A DNA stretch of 30,937 nucleotides from Rhizophagus sp. LPA8_4_AMF (Eukaryota > Glomeromycota > Glomeromycetes > Glomerales > Glomeraceae). Shown piece after piece: positions 1-9,149 of the stretch. Each line of letters starts with the position of its first letter. Within the stretch, counting starts at the first letter, position 1. A program made the translations under genes and the position numbers. The stretch is from NCBI GenBank assembly GCA_021464525.1, contig JADRCO010000559.1, forward strand, positions 1 to 30,937. Direction: 5' to 3'. Under the pieces are notes generated by a model, which had not been told where the DNA came from, made no database searches, and saw only the letters and a list, made by a program, of their open reading frames with translations.

Positions 1-270
1 GAAAATGGAAAAGAATTATTAAAATTATTAGTTAGATCAGCACCAACTAATTTAAAAGAAATTAGATTTCTTTATGACGTTAAATTTTCTTTGGATGCCT
101 TGGAAGAATTTTTTGAAAAATGGAGAGGCCGACCTGCACTTTCCATACTTACATCCGATCATATTTACGAAGGAGAGGATTATAAAAAATTGATTAATAA
201 ATACAAAAGTGATGGAGTAATTAAAGATTTTAGATGCGAATCTTTAGTAAATATGGACTTTAAGATATGA
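1..270 (+). CDS. F-box/LRR family protein, 3' end only (gene 1)
   Basis: The window opens inside this gene. The first base starts a codon and 89 codons run to a TGA at 268-270. The fragment carries the C-terminal signature of the family, LREIRF-like (here LKEIRF) followed by YDVKFSLDALEEFFEKW and RGRPALSIL, then the DGVIKDF tail, almost identical to the end of the gene at 2703-4127. The last residues differ: three codons (Phe-Glu-Asp/Asn-Val region) are missing just before VNMDFKI, an in-frame 9-bp deletion. The F-box end lies outside the window, so it cannot be told whether the gene is intact. Its 3' flank is duplicated after the next gene. Confidence 0.85.
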   Translation, partial: ENGKELLKLLVRSAPTNLKEIRFLYDVKFSLDALEEFFEKWRGRPALSILTSDHIYEGEDYKKLINKYKSDGVIKDFRCESLVNMDFKI

Positions 271-580
271 ATACTATGTTACCACATTACAATACGAAGT
301 TAATATTTTTAATTATATATTTTATCAGAAATAATCATTTATAGTGTCCCAAAAATTCGGTTTACGAGTAATGTACTCACTTGTATTTAACAAAAAACAT
401 GTTATAATAAATATAATGTCAATAATGATGTAATAACTGATGTTATTGTGAAAAAAAGATATTTTTTGTAGTAGTATTAAACTTAATATAAAAGAATTTT
501 AAGTAAAAAAAATATCACATGCCACGAGAAGGCAATTAAAAATTTAACAGAATATATAATATTGAACAAGCTCGTTTTAT
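271..580 (+). repeat. Duplicated 3' flank of the F-box genes
   Basis: About 300 bp of non-coding DNA after gene 1 aligns with 4128-4400 after gene 2. Shared blocks include TTTTATCAGAAATAATCATT, CATGTTATAATAAAT, a GTGAAAAAAA run followed by TTTTTTGTA, and ACGAGAA followed by GCAATTAAAAAT. A more diverged version follows gene 3 (12247-12650). This shows that the duplicated unit was larger than the coding region. Confidence 0.7.
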
Positions 581-596
581 ACAATTATATTTGATT

Positions 597-1750
597 TCCA
601 GAAGTTGGACTTCACTTTAAGTTGTTCTGAAAATTTAAAATGTGATGCATTTAAGTCTGTTTTCCATGCTTTTTTACGTAGAATCTATTTGTCAGTGACT
701 TCGCGGATACAAGAAACAAAATTATTCATAGAGTTGTTAATCTAGTAGTTGAATTTCGGAAAAATTGAGTAAGATGAATTTGAAGATTATTATATTATAG
801 AAAACTTTTTATAAAGAATGAAAAAATTTAATAATATTATCATTAATAATTATATCTTTATTTTACTAAAACATACTTGAGATCTTCAAAATAGATTATA
901 TTTCATTAAATACGACTTTTATTAATATAGCGGAGGTTATCTAAAATAATTTTCATTAAAATATTATGTATTAATTATCAATAATAAAGAATAATAAAGA
1001 TACTTTGACAAGTTCTTTTAATTATATTCACAAAATTTGAGACAATTTTTAAGTTGAAATGTTGTTTATTACTTTTGTATAACTTTCCCCTATGAAAAAT
1101 ATTTTCAACAAATATTCGGTTTTTTATTCAAAAAATCGACTCCATTCCGAACATTTATTTGATAATTATTGGACATTTATCCTATTATTGTAGATTTTTT
1201 ATACGGTCAATAATCTGGAACTTCGCAGCTTGTATTAAATTGCAACAAATATTGTATAAAAACATGCGTGTTCGGAAATCGACTCCATTCTGATATTTGC
1301 CGGATGATCATTTTTTATAGGGTTCGTGAGGACATTCATCACTAAATTTAAAAGCCACTAAAGTCTCTCAAAGTTTTTAATAAAAACAATTATAAAATGA
1401 TGGAAATGAGCAGAATTGTTAAAGTGCTACACAGATAGAGGAGGATATTCAGCATGATAGGATTTTGCAAATCAGTATGATCAAATTGATATTACCCTGC
1501 TATAGTTCTGTACATATAATCATTAGATTCCTTAGAGGAATTTTTAGGCGGTAGTTGAATATCTTCTTACCATATAAGAATATGTGTATACTTAACCGTA
1601 CTATAAGAATATATGTATACTCATTCTTATGAAGATAACCTCTACTTTCCACATTTACAACTGCAAATAATTGAAAAAAAATAATGGCGTAGTCGAAGTA
1701 TTTAGATTCGATCTTACTGTATGGACTTAAAATCTAAATGCTACTAGTCA
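597..1750 (+). pseudogene. Decayed 5'-truncated F-box/LRR relic R1
   Basis: A patchwork of segments matches the C-terminal two thirds of the neighbouring genes, in order. CCAGAAGTTGGACTTCACTT at about 597 corresponds to the PEARLRFES codons. TTAAAATGTGATGCA corresponds to ELKCDTS. GAGATCTTCAAAATAGATTA near 880 corresponds to LEIFKIDY. GAGCAGAATTGTTAAAGTGC near 1408 corresponds to NGKELLKLL. CCTTAGAGGAATTTTTAGGC near 1529 corresponds to LEEFFE. AATGGCGTAGTCGAAGTATT near 1682 corresponds to NDGVIKDF. Stops and indels in every frame rule out function. No F-box segment is visible. A 235-bp terminal-inverted-repeat element is inserted at 1088-1322. Confidence 0.65.
1088..1322. mobile_element. Short non-autonomous TIR element, 3-bp target duplication
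   Basis: The left end reads CCCTATGAAAAAT and the right end reads ATTTTTTATAGGG, which are near-perfect inverted complements. The base triplet TTC flanks both ends, as expected for a 3-bp target-site duplication. Inside, a TCGACTCCATTC motif is repeated directly at about 1136 and 1279. There is no coding capacity. The ends match those of the larger element at 7426-9506. It lies inside the relic R1, so it inserted after that gene copy had begun to decay, or helped to break it. Confidence 0.6.
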
Positions 1751-1967
1751 AAAATTCTAGATTAGTTTCCAACAAAATATAATTGTTGTTTATAATTGGT
1801 TTTTTTCTTATGTGAGACGGGATGGCACGTGATTTAAATCAAGATGTTTTAAAACGTTTTTTTTTTTGTTTTAAAACATTGATCGGTATAGTTAAAATTG
1901 TAATCATATTTTAATCAATTAACAACTTTTTTGTATTTTAAGCAACCTTTAGTGATCTCTTTTTAAG

Positions 1968-2063
1968 ATTATTTCTCGTGGAGAACCACCATTAGAAGAC
2001 GTCCGTGAGTACTTTGAAAAAGTTACAGAAGTTGATGGACGTGAAGGTGATGAAACTAAATAA
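1968..2063 (+). other. Possible orphan exon, 31 codons
   Basis: A charged, protein-like stretch (RGEPPLEDVREYFEKVTEVD, then GREGDETK) ends at a TAA at 2061-2063. It is preceded by TTTTTAAG, which could be a splice acceptor. The composition differs clearly from the surrounding A+T-rich DNA. I do not recognise the protein. No upstream exon was found, so this is either a relic of a gene end or a small exon of an undetected gene. A run of about 420 bp after it shows nothing I can name. Confidence 0.3.
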
Positions 2064-2482
2064 ATTTTATTGAAATGACGAAAATTAAATAATTTTATTG
2101 AAAATATAATAAAGTGTCTAAAAAATTAGAAAATATTAGCAAATACTGTTTGAAAATGATGAAAAAAATTAAATCTTATTGAAAATTAATATATACTATT
2201 ATATAATAAATGCTTAAAATTTTATTGCAAATATGTATTACGTAGTAAAGACTATTAAAGTGCTTAATGTTTTAAAACATGTTTTTTGCCATCCCTACAT
2301 ATAGTAAATAGATACTCGATGTATGTACTTAGATCGAAATTGCGATTAATTACATTGCGTAATTTTCGTATACTAATAAAGTTACATATTAAAAAAAATA
2401 AAATAAAATAAAATCTAAATGCTAGAAACTTCTTCAAAAACGTCAACAACTTTTATTACATCGCAATATTGTGTAACATTAG

Positions 2483-2702
2483 ATGATCATTATCACACGG
2501 TCGCACAGTCATACAGTCGCACAGTCACACAAGACAATCTAATTTGTCCGGAATTTAATTCCTCCGCTTATTAATACTTTAATTAAAAAAAAAATTTTCA
2601 TTGTTTATCATTGTTTATAAAATCATTTCTTAAAGTTTCCTTTTAAAAAATATTTTATATAAGATTTATTCTAAGCTTTTTTTAATTGTTTTTGAATAAA
2701 GA
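2483..2702 (+). promoter_or_regulatory. Conserved upstream block of F-box gene 2
   Basis: GATCATTATCACACGGTCGC, a run of GTCGCACAGTC-like repeats, then AATCTAATTTGTCCGGAATT and an A-rich tract precede the ATG at 2703. The same order occurs upstream of the genes at 13749 and 26802. The palindrome-like site here is CGG (2549-2551), nine bases, CCT (2561-2563), a weakened form of the CGG-N9-CCG seen in the others. No start codon in any frame explains this conservation, so a regulatory role is inferred. Confidence 0.5.
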
Positions 2703-4127
2703 ATGTCAAAACTCGATAAAGATATTCTTTTCTTAACATTCGAAGAGTTACGAGATGATTCAAAATCCCTCTTTTCATGTGTAATGGTCAATAGACTTTG
2801 GTGTGTAACTGGGATTCCAGTTTTATGGAGGAATCCTTGGTGCTATGATATTAATTATTATAGGGAAAAATATTTATTTGTAATCATTGCTTCCTATTTA
2901 TCTGATGATGCTAAAGAATCTCTAATGAAACTCGGAATCCGACTGCCATCATTTTCATACCAATCACTTTTGTTTGATTATTTATCATTCTGTAAAAGTA
3001 TTAATACAGATACTATAAAATCCATAACTTTTACTGGAACATCTTTAGCTCATAAGCGAAATCTTTTAGAGCAAGAATTTTATCATGTCTTTATGAAGAA
3101 ATTTCCAGAATCACTTTGTGAATTAAAATGTGATACATCAATCGACTCTTCATTCTTTTATAGCTTGGCACATATTTCTCAATATATACAGAGACTCATC
3201 ATTGTTAATACAAAAGCAAAGGGTTTTCTTGGGATTGCTGAACTAATTAGAGTTCAGAAAAATTTAAAGTATTTGGAATGGAGTGATGATTGGCATTTTC
3301 CATATACTCCTAAAATGGACTGTTACAAAGAGATTCTTTTTGCATTAGAAAAAAGTGCAAATACAATCAATCATTTAATTATTTACTTTACAGATATTGA
3401 TTGCACATTATCGAAAGTACTCCCAAAATTTCATAAACTAAAAACGTTGAGAGTTCGATTATATAATTTCAGTGAAGAACAATTAAAAATGTGCATTTAT
3501 CATGATCTGGAGATCTTTAAAATAGTTTATTATGATTTAAAAGCAGCTTCTATTATAATTGAAAATAGTGGAGGACATCTAAAGAAAATTTATCTTGACC
3601 ATTGTAATAATTATGATAATTTTTACTATGATTATGATAATTTTAATGAATACTCTCTCATATTTATTCGTAAAGTTTATGAAAAATGTCTTTCAATTGA
3701 ATATTTGTCTCTTGATTTTCCATCATCAAAGCAGCATTTTAATGAATTTGAAAAATTACTAAAAATTTGTCAAAATTTGAAGTCATTATCATTAGTTATT
3801 ATAATTATGGATGAAGCGGATGAAGGACAAGTTGAAGAACTACTTTTAGAAAATGGAAAAGAATTATTAAAATTATTAGTTAGATCAGCACCAACTAATT
3901 TAAGAGAAATTAGATTTCTTTATGATGTTGAATTTTCTTTGGATGCTTTGGAAGAATTTTTTGAAAAGTGGAGAGGCCGACCTGCACTTTCCATACTTAC
4001 ACCCGATTATATTTATGAAGGAGAAGATTATAAAAAATTGATTAGTAAATATAAAAATGATGGAGTAATTAAAGATTTTAGTTACGAATCCTTTGAAGAT
4101 GTAGTAAATATGGACTTTAAAATATGA
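2703..4127 (+). CDS. F-box/LRR protein (gene 2)
   Basis: A single 474-residue reading frame without introns. Residues 4-46 form an F-box (LDKDILFLTFEELRDDSKSL, then the typical VNRLW, IPVLW and RNPW pattern), the segment that in known family members binds Skp1 within an SCF ubiquitin ligase. The rest is a series of leucine-rich, LRR-like segments expected to bind the substrate. The C-terminal hallmark is LREIRF, EEFFEKWRGRPALSI and DGVIKDF. Compared with its three full-length siblings (491-506 residues) it lacks 24 residues after the KKFPE motif near residue 136, an in-frame deletion. The F-box carries Val-Thr-Gly where siblings have Glu-Thr-Val. The ATG at 2703 gives the MSKLDKD start shared by all copies. 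The specific substrate cannot be read from the sequence. Confidence 0.92.
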   Translation: MSKLDKDILFLTFEELRDDSKSLFSCVMVNRLWCVTGIPVLWRNPWCYDINYYREKYLFVIIASYLSDDAKESLMKLGIRLPSFSYQSLLFDYLSFCKSINTDTIKSITFTGTSLAHKRNLLEQEFYHVFMKKFPESLCELKCDTSIDSSFFYSLAHISQYIQRLIIVNTKAKGFLGIAELIRVQKNLKYLEWSDDWHFPYTPKMDCYKEILFALEKSANTINHLIIYFTDIDCTLSKVLPKFHKLKTLRVRLYNFSEEQLKMCIYHDLEIFKIVYYDLKAASIIIENSGGHLKKIYLDHCNNYDNFYYDYDNFNEYSLIFIRKVYEKCLSIEYLSLDFPSSKQHFNEFEKLLKICQNLKSLSLVIIIMDEADEGQVEELLLENGKELLKLLVRSAPTNLREIRFLYDVEFSLDALEEFFEKWRGRPALSILTPDYIYEGEDYKKLISKYKNDGVIKDFSYESFEDVVNMDFKI

Positions 4128-4400
4128 TTATTATGTTATCACATTTATAAAATTAACGTTTTAATTGTTAATTATGTATTTTATCAGAAATAATCATTTT
4201 ATAGTAATGTATCTCATTTAAGTATTTAATAAAAAGCATGTTATAATAAATGGGAATGATTACAATGGCAATGTTAGTAATTGAGTAATACGTCATTGTG
4301 AAAAAAAAAGTTCTTTTTTTGTAATATAAAAACTTAAAAATATCACATGACACGAGAAAGCAATTAAAAATATTTTTATTAATATGGTATTGATCGATTT
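4128..4400 (+). repeat. Duplicated 3' flank after gene 2
   Basis: Non-coding counterpart of 271-580, with the same CAGAAATAATCATTTTATAG, CATGTTATAATAAATG and CACGAGAA blocks in the same order. It carries nothing else that I can recognise; the short minus-strand open frame in it is A+T-rich and not protein-like. Confidence 0.65.
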
Positions 4401-4419
4401 TTACAACTTAACACTGAAT

Positions 4420-4620
4420 ATTTTGATTTCTAAAAGTAGGGCTTCACTTTAAATTGCTCGGTAAATTTAAAATGTGATGCTTTTAAGTCCTTAACATATA
4501 TAACGAATTATTTGAGAAATTTTTTACATCAAAATTGGAATTTTCACAATTAATGGTTCTTTTTTAATAATGAAAATATAGACTAAATATAGAAATTAGA
4601 TTTTTTTTTATGACTTCAAT
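4420..4620 (+). pseudogene. Decayed F-box/LRR relic R2 (short)
   Basis: TAAAAGTAGGGCTTCACTTT followed by AATTTAAAATGTGATGC corresponds to the PEARLRFESL-ELKCDTS codons and to the start of relic R1. Only about 200 bp can be aligned before the match fades. It lies at the same position relative to gene 2 as R1 does to gene 1, which supports block duplication. It has no open frame. Confidence 0.55.
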
Positions 4621-4770
4621 TTGATCTAACATATTATACTCATTATATCTAAAAATAACATATTTACGATTATCGCCAGGATAAGCTAAGATAAATAGAT
4701 AATAGTTAGCAAATATAATGATCGTTATAAATAATCATATACCATATATATTTTCCTGACTGGGACTTTT
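4621..4770. other. A+T-rich spacer
   Basis: No gene, repeat or regulatory site could be supported here. Confidence 0.5.
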
Positions 4771-5600
4771 GGACTGCTATTGTAAGTATGGTACTACACT
4801 GTTGATCATACTGTACTTCCAACGTCAATCATTGATTTTTATCAATCTTCTTTAATCTTTTTTTTATTTATTTTTATATTTTTTAGGTTTATGTCTAGGT
4901 AAGCGTTTTTTTGTTTTCTTCCATTTCATCAAATTGTCTCTAAAGTTTTCTCTTCTTCATTCTTAGGTTTCAGTTGGATCTCTTAAAGGTGCTAGGTAAG
5001 TTTTCTCACTCTCTTTTTTTATCTTCGTCCATTTCATCATTCCACCTCTAACTCTTCCCTTTTTTTCATTTTTATCTTTCAACCAGCTTTAATTAATCTC
5101 TTTCCATATTTTTAGAACTTTCAGTTGATTGAGCTTGCTCACCAACTCCTTCCCTTAGAATTTTCGGTTGTTAGACTTTTCCATAAGGTATTTCATTTCA
5201 TCTTCATTTCTTAATTATTTTTGTCTAGCTTTATTTAGCTTACTCCTTTCTCTTTTAGGAATTAAGCTGGCTCTTCATGGCAGAAGATTAAATTGAGAGG
5301 ACTTTGCAACCCTTTGCAAGTCGTTTATATTCAATTAAAAACAATAGATCTGCTATTTTAGTATCAATTATTTTCTTTAACAAAAATTTAAAATTTACTT
5401 TCCTTTGTATTTTCAAGGTATACGAAAAACTTCCTCAAATACATTGAGCTTTTTAGATTTTATTTTATAATTATTATTTTCTTTCACTCCTCAGTTATTT
5501 AATTTTTGCTTTTCTTAATTCTTTAGGTTTAGCAATTTAACAATTTAATTTCTTATTTTTTTTTTAGGGTTTCATTAATTTATTTTTTATTTTTGTAGAT
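4770..5600 (+). other. Pyrimidine-rich block with chained splice-like signals
   Basis: The plus strand is strongly T/C-biased and contains paired splice signals. TTTTTTAG ends at about 4886, followed by CTAG|GTAAG at 4898. TTCTTAG ends at 4966, followed by CTAG|GTAAG at 4995-5000. ATTTTTAG ends at 5115, followed by ATAAG|GTATT at 5187. CTCTTTTAG ends at 5258. These define possible introns of about 120 bp (4996-5115) and 71 bp (5188-5258) and short exons of 29 and 72 bp. Successive intron-like segments share a TCCATTTCATCA motif, so they may be tandem duplicates. The putative exons do not encode a convincing protein. A spliced non-coding RNA or the shell of a dead gene are both possible. Confidence 0.35.
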
Positions 5601-6435
5601 TCAGGTTAATACTACTCAAAATCTAAAGATTATAATAATAAATGTCCAGATATTCTTAATTGTTATTCAAAGAATTACAGAGAATTTTCCTTAAATATTT
5701 TCAATTAATAATTGAAACTTGATGTAAATAATTATTTAAATTTTATTAAAAAATTCTCAGAAATATAGTATCTAAAATAATAAATTGTTATTTAATGAAA
5801 TTATTCAAATTATTTCTTAGATTGCCAAAAATAATTTGGCATCCATGCCAAATCCATAATATATTATTTATGTATTCATCAATTCCTTTATATGTTATCA
5901 ATTACAAATTCCAAGTGCCCGGAGCCCCAGACCTACAAAAAATAAATAAATACTGTAAATAGATAAATAAAACATAATTCCATAATCAACCTACCTGGAT
6001 TTCATAATATTCAAATATTCAAATCCAAATACAAAATTTTTTTTTAACTAAAAGTCCCAATTTCTCTCTACAAGAATACACTTACAGGCCCATTTTGTAA
6101 TATCCTTTCGTAATATCTAAATACCAAACAAGAAAGGTTAAAAAAATATTTAACAAAATTTCTCTCTACAAAATTCCCTTCATAAAAACGCACCTATTAA
6201 TACCTTGATTTTTAATATGAATAAAAACTATAAAGTTGGAAATACTTTCTCTTATAGAAACTTACCGAAATACTGATGCATAGTTTATGTCCCAAGATAG
6301 TAAGTTATCATTACACCATCATTCTATTTAAAATATATTATAATGTATTACCAAGAAATTTTCAGCTTCAATATTATTCACAATTAAGTAAAAATATTAT
6401 TCAGACATTTTTTTTTGTAGTCTGAAAAGCCAGCA
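5600..6435. other. Gene-poor spacer
   Basis: Mostly A+T-rich DNA with no supported gene. On the minus strand around 5925-5998 there is a donor-like ATCCAG|GTAGG and an acceptor-like TTTTTTGTAG followed by a GC-richer GTCTGGGGCTCCGGGCAC, separated by about 60 bp, which resembles a small intron. No coding sequence could be attached to it. Confidence 0.35.
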
Positions 6436-6600
6436 CTGCGCAGAATTGTTGAAAGTACTATATTAGCGCCAGTAATTTAGGAGAAATTAGACGTATTCTC
6501 ATAGAGAAATGGAGAGTTCGACCTGCACTTTCCATACTTGCATTTATAAAAAATTGGTCAATAATAAAAGTAATCAGGAACTTAGATTTTGTACTTAGTA
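6436..6600 (+). pseudogene. C-terminal-only F-box fragment A
   Basis: CGCAGAATTGTTGAAAGTAC, TAATTTAGGAGAAATTAGAC and GAAATGGAGAGTTCGACCTG, then CACTTTCCATACTTGC, match the codons for NGKELLKVL, NLREIRF and EKWRGRPALSIL of the intact genes. Part of the FSLDALEEF segment is deleted and the frame is broken. This is the strongest-conserved 3' segment of the family, standing alone without an F-box. The open frame on the opposite strand here is only its antisense. Confidence 0.7.
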
Positions 6601-6639
6601 AGTAAAAATAATGTGAAGAATCAATTTGTAATGAAAAAA

Positions 6640-6955
6640 TTTTAGAATACGGAGAAATTTTATTAAAAATATTAATTAGTTCAACGCAGACTAACATAAA
6701 TGAATTCAGATTTTATGTTGATTTTAAATTCTCTTTAGAAATCTTGACGGAATTCTTGGTAAAATGAAAGGTTACGCAATTTCCATACTTGATTTATGTA
6801 TTCCTTGTTATAAATTATTGATTCGAAATTATATTTATTTTTATTTTTTTTAATATGGAATCTTCATATTTTAAGGGAAAAAAAAATTAGATAAATTAGA
6901 TAGAAAGTATAAATTCATACAAGCTGTAACCATTAAAGATCACAAATAATTTTGT
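6640..6955 (+). pseudogene. C-terminal-only F-box fragment B
   Basis: A second, tandem copy of the same region. It can be read as EYGEILLKILIS, TNINEFRFYVDFKFSLEI and LTEFLVK before a stop, followed by a broken CATTTCCATACTTG-like RGRPALSIL stretch and a tail resembling the LINKYKNDGVIKDF codons near 6890-6945. It keeps the reading frame longer than fragment A, so it may be younger. No F-box is present. Confidence 0.65.
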
Positions 6956-7425
6956 TTTGATGAGAATACTTTTAACTATAATATTGTTGACATATTAAAC
7001 TTTGTCACATATTAAATAATATCAAATTAGGTAATTCTGACAGAAATGATTTTATAATTCGTTAATAATGATAAAGCCATTTTCTCTTGATATTATGATT
7101 AAATTGGTTATTCAAAGGGTAAAAAATGGAGTATTAAAAGATAGTTACTATCAAAAAAAATCTCTTTATTTTGAATTCTCAAATGTAACAATTATCATAT
7201 GATTGTGATTATTATTGGAGTTTTTTTCTCTATCCTTATTGAAAACCTATAAAAATGACCGAAGGTATAATATTTAATGGGCATAAACGTATAATAATAA
7301 ATAAAGCACTACATCCTGTAATGTTAACAATATAATAAATAGTGAATTAAGATTAGATAGATAGAATCAAGTTTTGTTCAACAAATAAATTTGTGTTAAA
7401 CTAAATAAATTAGGTATAGACTAAT
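6956..7425. other. Spacer between relics and mobile element
   Basis: A+T-rich, no gene or repeat supported. It ends in the AAT triplet that is repeated on the far side of the element at 7426-9506. Confidence 0.4.
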
Positions 7426-7503
7426 CCCTATAAAAAAAATGTCCGGTTTTTTGACTAGAAATTGTCTGCCTATATTTTCTGGACAAAAACAGGATATACA
7501 AAC

Positions 7504-7529
7504 GTCCGGAATATTGCAATATTCCGGAC
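7504..7529. repeat. Perfect 26-bp palindrome
   Basis: Two exact complementary 13-base halves, GTCCGGAATATTG and CAATATTCCGGAC, meet with no spacer. It lies in the left sub-terminal region of the TIR element and contains the GTCCGG motif found throughout it, so it could be a transposase-binding or replication-related site. Confidence 0.85.
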
Positions 7530-7699
7530 ATTCATAAATAAGGAATTTGTCCGGTTTCTGTCAAATATTCATCCGTCATTTGTCCAAATTTTTTGATCAG
7601 AAATTGGTTTGTATGGTTTACCTTTATCAATGTTATTTATTATCATTTATCCAAATTAAAAGTAAAACAAAAAAAAATACCATAGGCTAATGTGTATTG

Positions 7700-8270
7700 A
7701 AAATTGAGATTTTAATCTCATTGAATAATTTTACTTAAGCACAAAAGAGCAGTTTCTTTTGACTAAAGTGGTGAAATTACGTTCTGAAGTTGGAAATAGA
7801 AAAGTAAAAATTCAGAAATTAGTACTTTTATTATAAAAATGCGATTTTCTTCACAAATATTATGTCCACACTCATGCAAATTGAGTTACAAGTGATTCCG
7901 ACCTCACTGAACAACTTTACTTAAGCATAAAAGGGCAGTTTCGGTTGACCAAAGTGGTAAAATTACGCTCTGAAATTGGAACAGAAAAACGAAAAATTTG
8001 AAATCAGTACCTTTATAAAAATCATAATTTCCTTTATAATTATCATACCTGCCTATATATATGAAATAAGTATGGTCTTGACCCTGCTGAATAACTTTGC
8101 TTAAGTATAAAATTTGACCAAAGTACTTTAAAGTTAAGGAAATAAAAATACGAAAGTAAAAAGAAGAAATATAGAAATTAACATACTATATGTATTGTAT
8201 ATAAAATACCTATAACTTCACAAGATATAAGTAACAAAAACTGAGTTATAAGTGTTTTAATATGTGCTGG
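7700..8270. repeat. Three-unit tandem repeat, period about 180-186 bp
   Basis: The motif ACTTAAGCACAAAAGAGCAG near 7733 recurs in diverged form near 7919 and 8099, each time followed by a TTTGACYAAAGTGGT-like and a TACGWWCTGAA-like segment and preceded by a TGAGTTACAAGTG-like segment. The third unit is shortened. It has no coding capacity and appears to be internal filler of the surrounding TIR element. Confidence 0.7.
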
Positions 8271-8399
8271 TTTGTATTAAACTCTTAATAAAGCTTTTTT
8301 AAAAAAAGGGAAAAAATATTTTTTTTTTTACGGCTGAACGTAAACAATAAACAAATCAGTAAATAAAAAAGGTAATCACATGATACTGGTGACGATCAC

Positions 8400-8648
8400 A
8401 TCTTCCCCAGTATCGCCACAAAATTTTTCCACCCCACGTGACCTTGAAAATTTGTCATCGGCATCACACCCTTCCTGTTTTCCATTTTTACTATGTATTC
8501 CAGGGACTTAGATTTTTTTCAGTGTGTAAAATCCTATTTGTCACTCCTTATTTGTCACATGCTTAATTTCTTAATGCCGGCCGAGACGTATAATACCGGC
8601 CAAAAATCACGTGGGGGTGGAAATTTTTTGTGGCGTTACTGGGGTAAA
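8400..8648. mobile_element. Nested MITE-like element with 10-bp direct flanks
   Basis: The left arm CCCCAGTATCGCCACAAAAT followed by CCACCCCACGTGA is mirrored on the right by TCACGTGGGGGTGG and TTTTGTGGCGTTACTGGGG. The identical decamer TGACGATCAC lies on both sides (8390-8399 and 8649-8658) and is a good candidate target-site duplication. The GC-richer interior holds a GCCGGCC palindrome. At about 249 bp with no frame it fits a miniature inverted-repeat element; a duplication of 8-10 bp would suit the hAT or Mutator-like groups better than the surrounding element. Confidence 0.6.
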
Positions 8649-8969
8649 TGACGATCACTATGTATTGATTATTTTGTGTAAACATTAGAAAAAATCAACC
8701 GCGCGCGGCATAGTAATTTTATATAAAAAAAATTAATAATTTTGCAAATATTCAAGCTAACTTGATAAATTAACTAAAGTACAAATTGCATTATAAAATT
8801 GAAAAATAAATAAAGGAGTTAATATCGTTATCATAAACAAATATGAGACTATTAAAAATCTACGAAAAAACGCGTTTATTGTAAACAAAAATTGTATACA
8901 GCTTCACAGCAATATTCCATGCTTATACTTTTAAAATATTCAATTTTTAATTGCTAACTGTTAATAAAT

Positions 8970-9140
8970 TATTATCGCAGTTTTCAGAATTCTGCTACCC
9001 CATGCAAATTACTTAGTAAAAAAATTATCAGATTACCGGATGATTACTGGACAAAATCCGGACAATTTGTCCAGTAATCGTCCAGTAATCATAATCATCT
9101 AGTAACCGCAACGTATACAGAATTCTGAAAATTGCGATAA
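8970..9140. repeat. Nested inverted repeat with hairpin
   Basis: Outer arms TCGCAGTTTTCAGAATTCTG and CAGAATTCTGAAAATTGCGA are nearly exact complements about 110 bp apart. Within them GATTACTGGACAAA (9042-9055) and TTTGTCCAGTAATC (9066-9079) form a perfect 14-bp stem. It belongs to the right sub-terminal region of the TIR element. Confidence 0.75.
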
Positions 9141-9149
9141 ATAGAAAAG

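Noticed and set aside
2264..2449. Minus-strand open frame of 61 codons
   Set aside because: A hydrophobic Phe/Leu/Ile-rich translation of A+T-rich DNA, with no motif, neighbour or regulatory context.
4168..4353. Minus-strand open frame in the 3' flank of gene 2
   Set aside because: The sequence is explained by the duplicated non-coding flank, and the frame is not kept in the copy after gene 1.
6458..6697. Minus-strand open frame of 79 codons
   Set aside because: It is the antisense of the two F-box C-terminal fragments.
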